From the NCBI GenBank assembly GCA_029880775.1, contig JAOUNV010000070.1, forward strand, positions 1 through 7,619: a stretch of DNA of 7,619 nucleotides. Direction: 5' to 3'. A model generated the notes under the pieces. It was not told the origin of the DNA. It worked only from the letters and a program-made list of their open reading frames with translations, and did no database searches. Positions 7,001 to 7,619 of the stretch are shown one piece after another. Numbering within the stretch: position 1 is the first letter of the stretch; every line of letters starts with the position of its first letter. The translations under genes were made by a program, and so were the position numbers. This DNA is from Nitrospinota bacterium (lineage in GTDB: Bacteria; Nitrospinota_A; UBA7883).

Positions 7001-7363
7001 GTGCTGGTGCGGCGATATCTGCACAGCGAAGGATACGAAGTGGCCGGCGCATCTACCGCCGAGGAGGCCCTGGCTCGGGTGAACGACGAGAGTTTCGACG
7101 CGTTGGTTTGTGATGTGGCTTCCATGGGGCAGCAGGGCCTGGATTTTATCATGGCGGTCAGGGGCGGCGGTCGACAAAACCATCTGCCTGCCCTGGCGCT
7201 GGTCTCCCCGGAAAATCTGGAAAAAGAACGGGCCGCCGCGGAAGGGGCAGGATACACCAGGGCGGAGATCAAATTGGAGAAGGACGAGTTTCTGCTGTCG
7301 GTGGCGGAGCTTTTGAACAAGGCCTTAACCAGCCAGAGCGTGGAGGAGAATGACAATGAATGA
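4052..7363 (+). CDS. cheA: Hybrid chemotaxis-type histidine kinase CheA with two CheW modules and a receiver
   Basis: A 1103-residue CheA; E. coli CheA has 654. Domains in order: Hpt/P1 (1-105) with phosphoacceptor His49 in RAIHTVKGSAGF; an acidic/Pro linker ending in six Lys (170-175); a P2-position domain (about 179-290) containing IYLLRYDL, unlike E. coli P2; a linker with Asp-Leu-Ala repeats (320-340); P3 dimerisation helices (about 390-455, IRLNVSVIDKLM); and the P4 ATPase. P4 has N box HLVRNSCDHG (Asn505), G1 DDGRG (545-549) and G2 GRGVGLD (598-604). Then come the P5 CheW-like domain (about 634-800), a second CheW-like domain (about 817-955) and a C-terminal receiver (969-1103). The receiver has Glu978/Asp979, phosphoacceptor Asp1021, Ser1052 and Lys1074. 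It would autophosphorylate under receptor-CheW control and pass phosphate to receivers, including its own and possibly that of the PP2C protein. Its stop overlaps cheW by 8 bases. Whether it controls flagella, pili or another output cannot be told from the sequence. Confidence 0.95.
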   Translation: MQFEEAIVDEFVAEAKEHLSSIEGDLLAMEKMSGKLDQELVNKVFRAIHTVKGSAGFLGFVKLAELAHVMETLLSLIRSGEVRPNSEVVDPLLRGVDMINTMLGDINNSNKMVIAGLVGDIGAHIIQGSPTEEPDGDRGAEPSSPKIAPPPVDDTSLQNLFNEARTQQQKKKKKKGSPVSVITMKSGEYSFPEMLMKEVPDSCKFIYLLRYDLTELAGAAGKTPTTLMKELNEAGKILDTNIKFTVEDLREGLPKKPLFCDVVYATSIEKELVKGVTGLHDGDIVELKVPKAPAVKSKPAAKPATRPVGMKLDQTLRMDDLAELTDLADLADLNELEDSLLQVNTVEPKIENHTKTDTLEAPAPLASQEPQKEEHEDPTLSITRSGRDQSETIRLNVSVIDKLMTLAGELVLVRNQQVRSVDKSDPVSRAIAQRLDVVTTEIQESIMSTRMQPIGNIFNKFPRIIRELNRQLGKKIEMDIQGAEVELDKTILEALADPLTHLVRNSCDHGIESPEERRLKGKPETGHIQLNAYHEGGQINIIIKDDGRGVSLQRVKDKAIARGIKTADELSAMSEKEILYLTAQAGFSTAEKVTDMSGRGVGLDVVKTSVEELGGTFDIDSAENEGVTMHLTLPLTLAIIPCLIVQMGGDRYAVPQVNVEELVCLYDEDVDSKIEVAGDREVYRLRNKLLSMVRLDKALEDDLRPAEITGGEKEGSALDEGSGAASIKGKSLNFGVLKAGASRFGLIIDKIIGTEEIVVKPMHPAVKDIGYYSGATVMGDGKVALILDVQGIAREAGISTEGRSEDGVGDLVAETEGDTHTVLLFEYGKDEQFALALSLIKRIERISMKSVEHLGGDRFITIDGVSTQLITFSKLLNVSECEEEEEMFLLLPKHASRPVGLLIHKLLDTEEAPSVLNEESYMEDGMMGTAILRDRLTLFPDVYRLVDMSENKWLLEERLRKESTMKGSRLPRILSVVEDPFMKVLVRRYLHSEGYEVAGASTAEEALARVNDESFDALVCDVASMGQQGLDFIMAVRGGGRQNHLPALALVSPENLEKERAAAEGAGYTRAEIKLEKDEFLLSVAELLNKALTSQSVEENDNE
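4559..4576 (+). repeat. Three tandem AAAAAG hexamers encoding six lysines
   Basis: Three perfect copies of AAAAAG sit in the linker between the Hpt and P2-position domains of CheA and encode Lys170-Lys175. Such A-runs can be prone to replication or transcription slippage. Loss or gain of a whole hexamer would keep the frame, while a single-base slip would break the protein before its kinase core. Confidence 0.8.
5009..5050 (+). repeat. Short 9-base tandem repeat (GATCTGGCC) encoding Asp-Leu-Ala units in CheA
   Basis: GATCTGGCC occurs at 5009-5017, 5027-5035 and 5036-5044, followed by a partial GATCTG at 5045-5050. The copy at 5009 is separated from the others by a diverged unit (GAATTGACC). 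The repeat encodes an acidic, leucine-rich segment (DLAELTDLADLADLNEL) likely to be an amphipathic helix in the linker before the dimerisation domain. Confidence 0.8.
7342..7348 (+). promoter_or_regulatory. Ribosome-binding site of cheW
   Basis: GGAGGAG lies inside the end of cheA. It is 7 bases before ATG 7356 but only 1 base before the in-frame ATG at 7350, so 7356 is the better start. Confidence 0.7.
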
Positions 7364-7619
7364 GCATACCTTGGTGGACGAAACTGAGACAGAGCGCAAA
7401 TTGCAGCTTAGTACTTTCCGCCTTAACGATAGGTTGTTTGGTGTGGATATCCAGGACGTGAAGGAGATAAACACGGAAGTGACTTTTACTCAAATATTCC
7501 ACGCGTCAAAGGAAGTGAGGGGGTATGTCAATATTCGGGGCCAGATACACCTGGTGCTGGATCTGCGGATTCTTTTGGGCTTTGAGAAAAAGGAACCGGA
7601 CCATGACAGCCGGGTGGGT
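7356..7619 (+). CDS. cheW: CheW chemotaxis coupling protein (3' partial)
   Basis: The first 88 codons of a CheW-like coupling protein, open to the right edge of the window; full-length members usually have about 150-170 residues. After a short polar N terminus (1-16) the CheW fold begins with QLSTFRLNDRLFGVDI and continues to the family signature RGYVNIRGQIHLVLDLR (55-71). This includes the conserved Arg61-Gly62 and Asp69. CheW proteins bridge the P5 domain of CheA to chemoreceptors, building the signalling array at the membrane or in the cytoplasm. The gene overlaps the last 8 bases of cheA (the cheA stop TGA is at 7361-7363), consistent with translational coupling and stoichiometric production with CheA. 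Receptor, CheR and CheB genes would be expected downstream but are outside the window. Confidence 0.92.
   Translation, partial: MNEHTLVDETETERKLQLSTFRLNDRLFGVDIQDVKEINTEVTFTQIFHASKEVRGYVNIRGQIHLVLDLRILLGFEKKEPDHDSRVG

Noticed and set aside
1..7619. CRISPR array, insertion sequence, tRNA or rRNA
   Set aside because: No spaced direct repeats, transposase, terminal inverted repeats or RNA gene signatures were seen.

Overview
The window is a signalling island in which every recognisable gene lies on the plus strand. It comes from a moderately GC-rich Gram-negative bacterium. The hybrid CheA (an unusual central domain, two CheW-like modules and a C-terminal receiver) and the heavy use of receiver domains fit a deltaproteobacterium-like or Nitrospinota/Nitrospirota-like environmental lineage. 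This is a judgement from domain architecture only; no rRNA or other taxonomic marker is present.

Region 1 (1-1857) is a two-component pair. The 3' end of an NtrB-like sensor histidine kinase overlaps, by ATGA, a complete NtrC-family sigma54-dependent response regulator. Region 2 (1858-2046) is a short non-coding gap with a clear imperfect stem-loop and no promoter that I can defend. Region 3 (2047-7619 and beyond) is a tightly packed operon. It contains a receiver-PP2C (SpoIIE/RsbU-like) phosphatase, an RsbW-like serine kinase fused to a STAS (anti-anti-sigma) domain, a 1103-residue hybrid CheA, and the start of cheW, which runs off the right edge. Junctions within it are a 14-nt overlap, a 12-nt gap and an 8-nt overlap.

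The genes suggest a coherent circuit. Chemoreceptors outside the window would act through CheW on CheA. CheA could pass phosphate from His49 to its own receiver and to the receiver of the PP2C protein. The PP2C domain would then dephosphorylate the STAS domain of its neighbour, which the attached RsbW-like domain would phosphorylate. Related wiring is known from the Pseudomonas HptB-HsbR-HsbA pathway, where a phosphotransfer protein feeds a receiver-PP2C-kinase protein and a separate STAS protein. The domains are divided differently here: the kinase is fused to its presumed STAS substrate, and the phosphatase is separate. No sigma factor, FlgM or diguanylate cyclase lies in the window, so the output is not known. 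The most noteworthy features are the joining of a partner switch to a chemosensory core and the kinase-STAS fusion.
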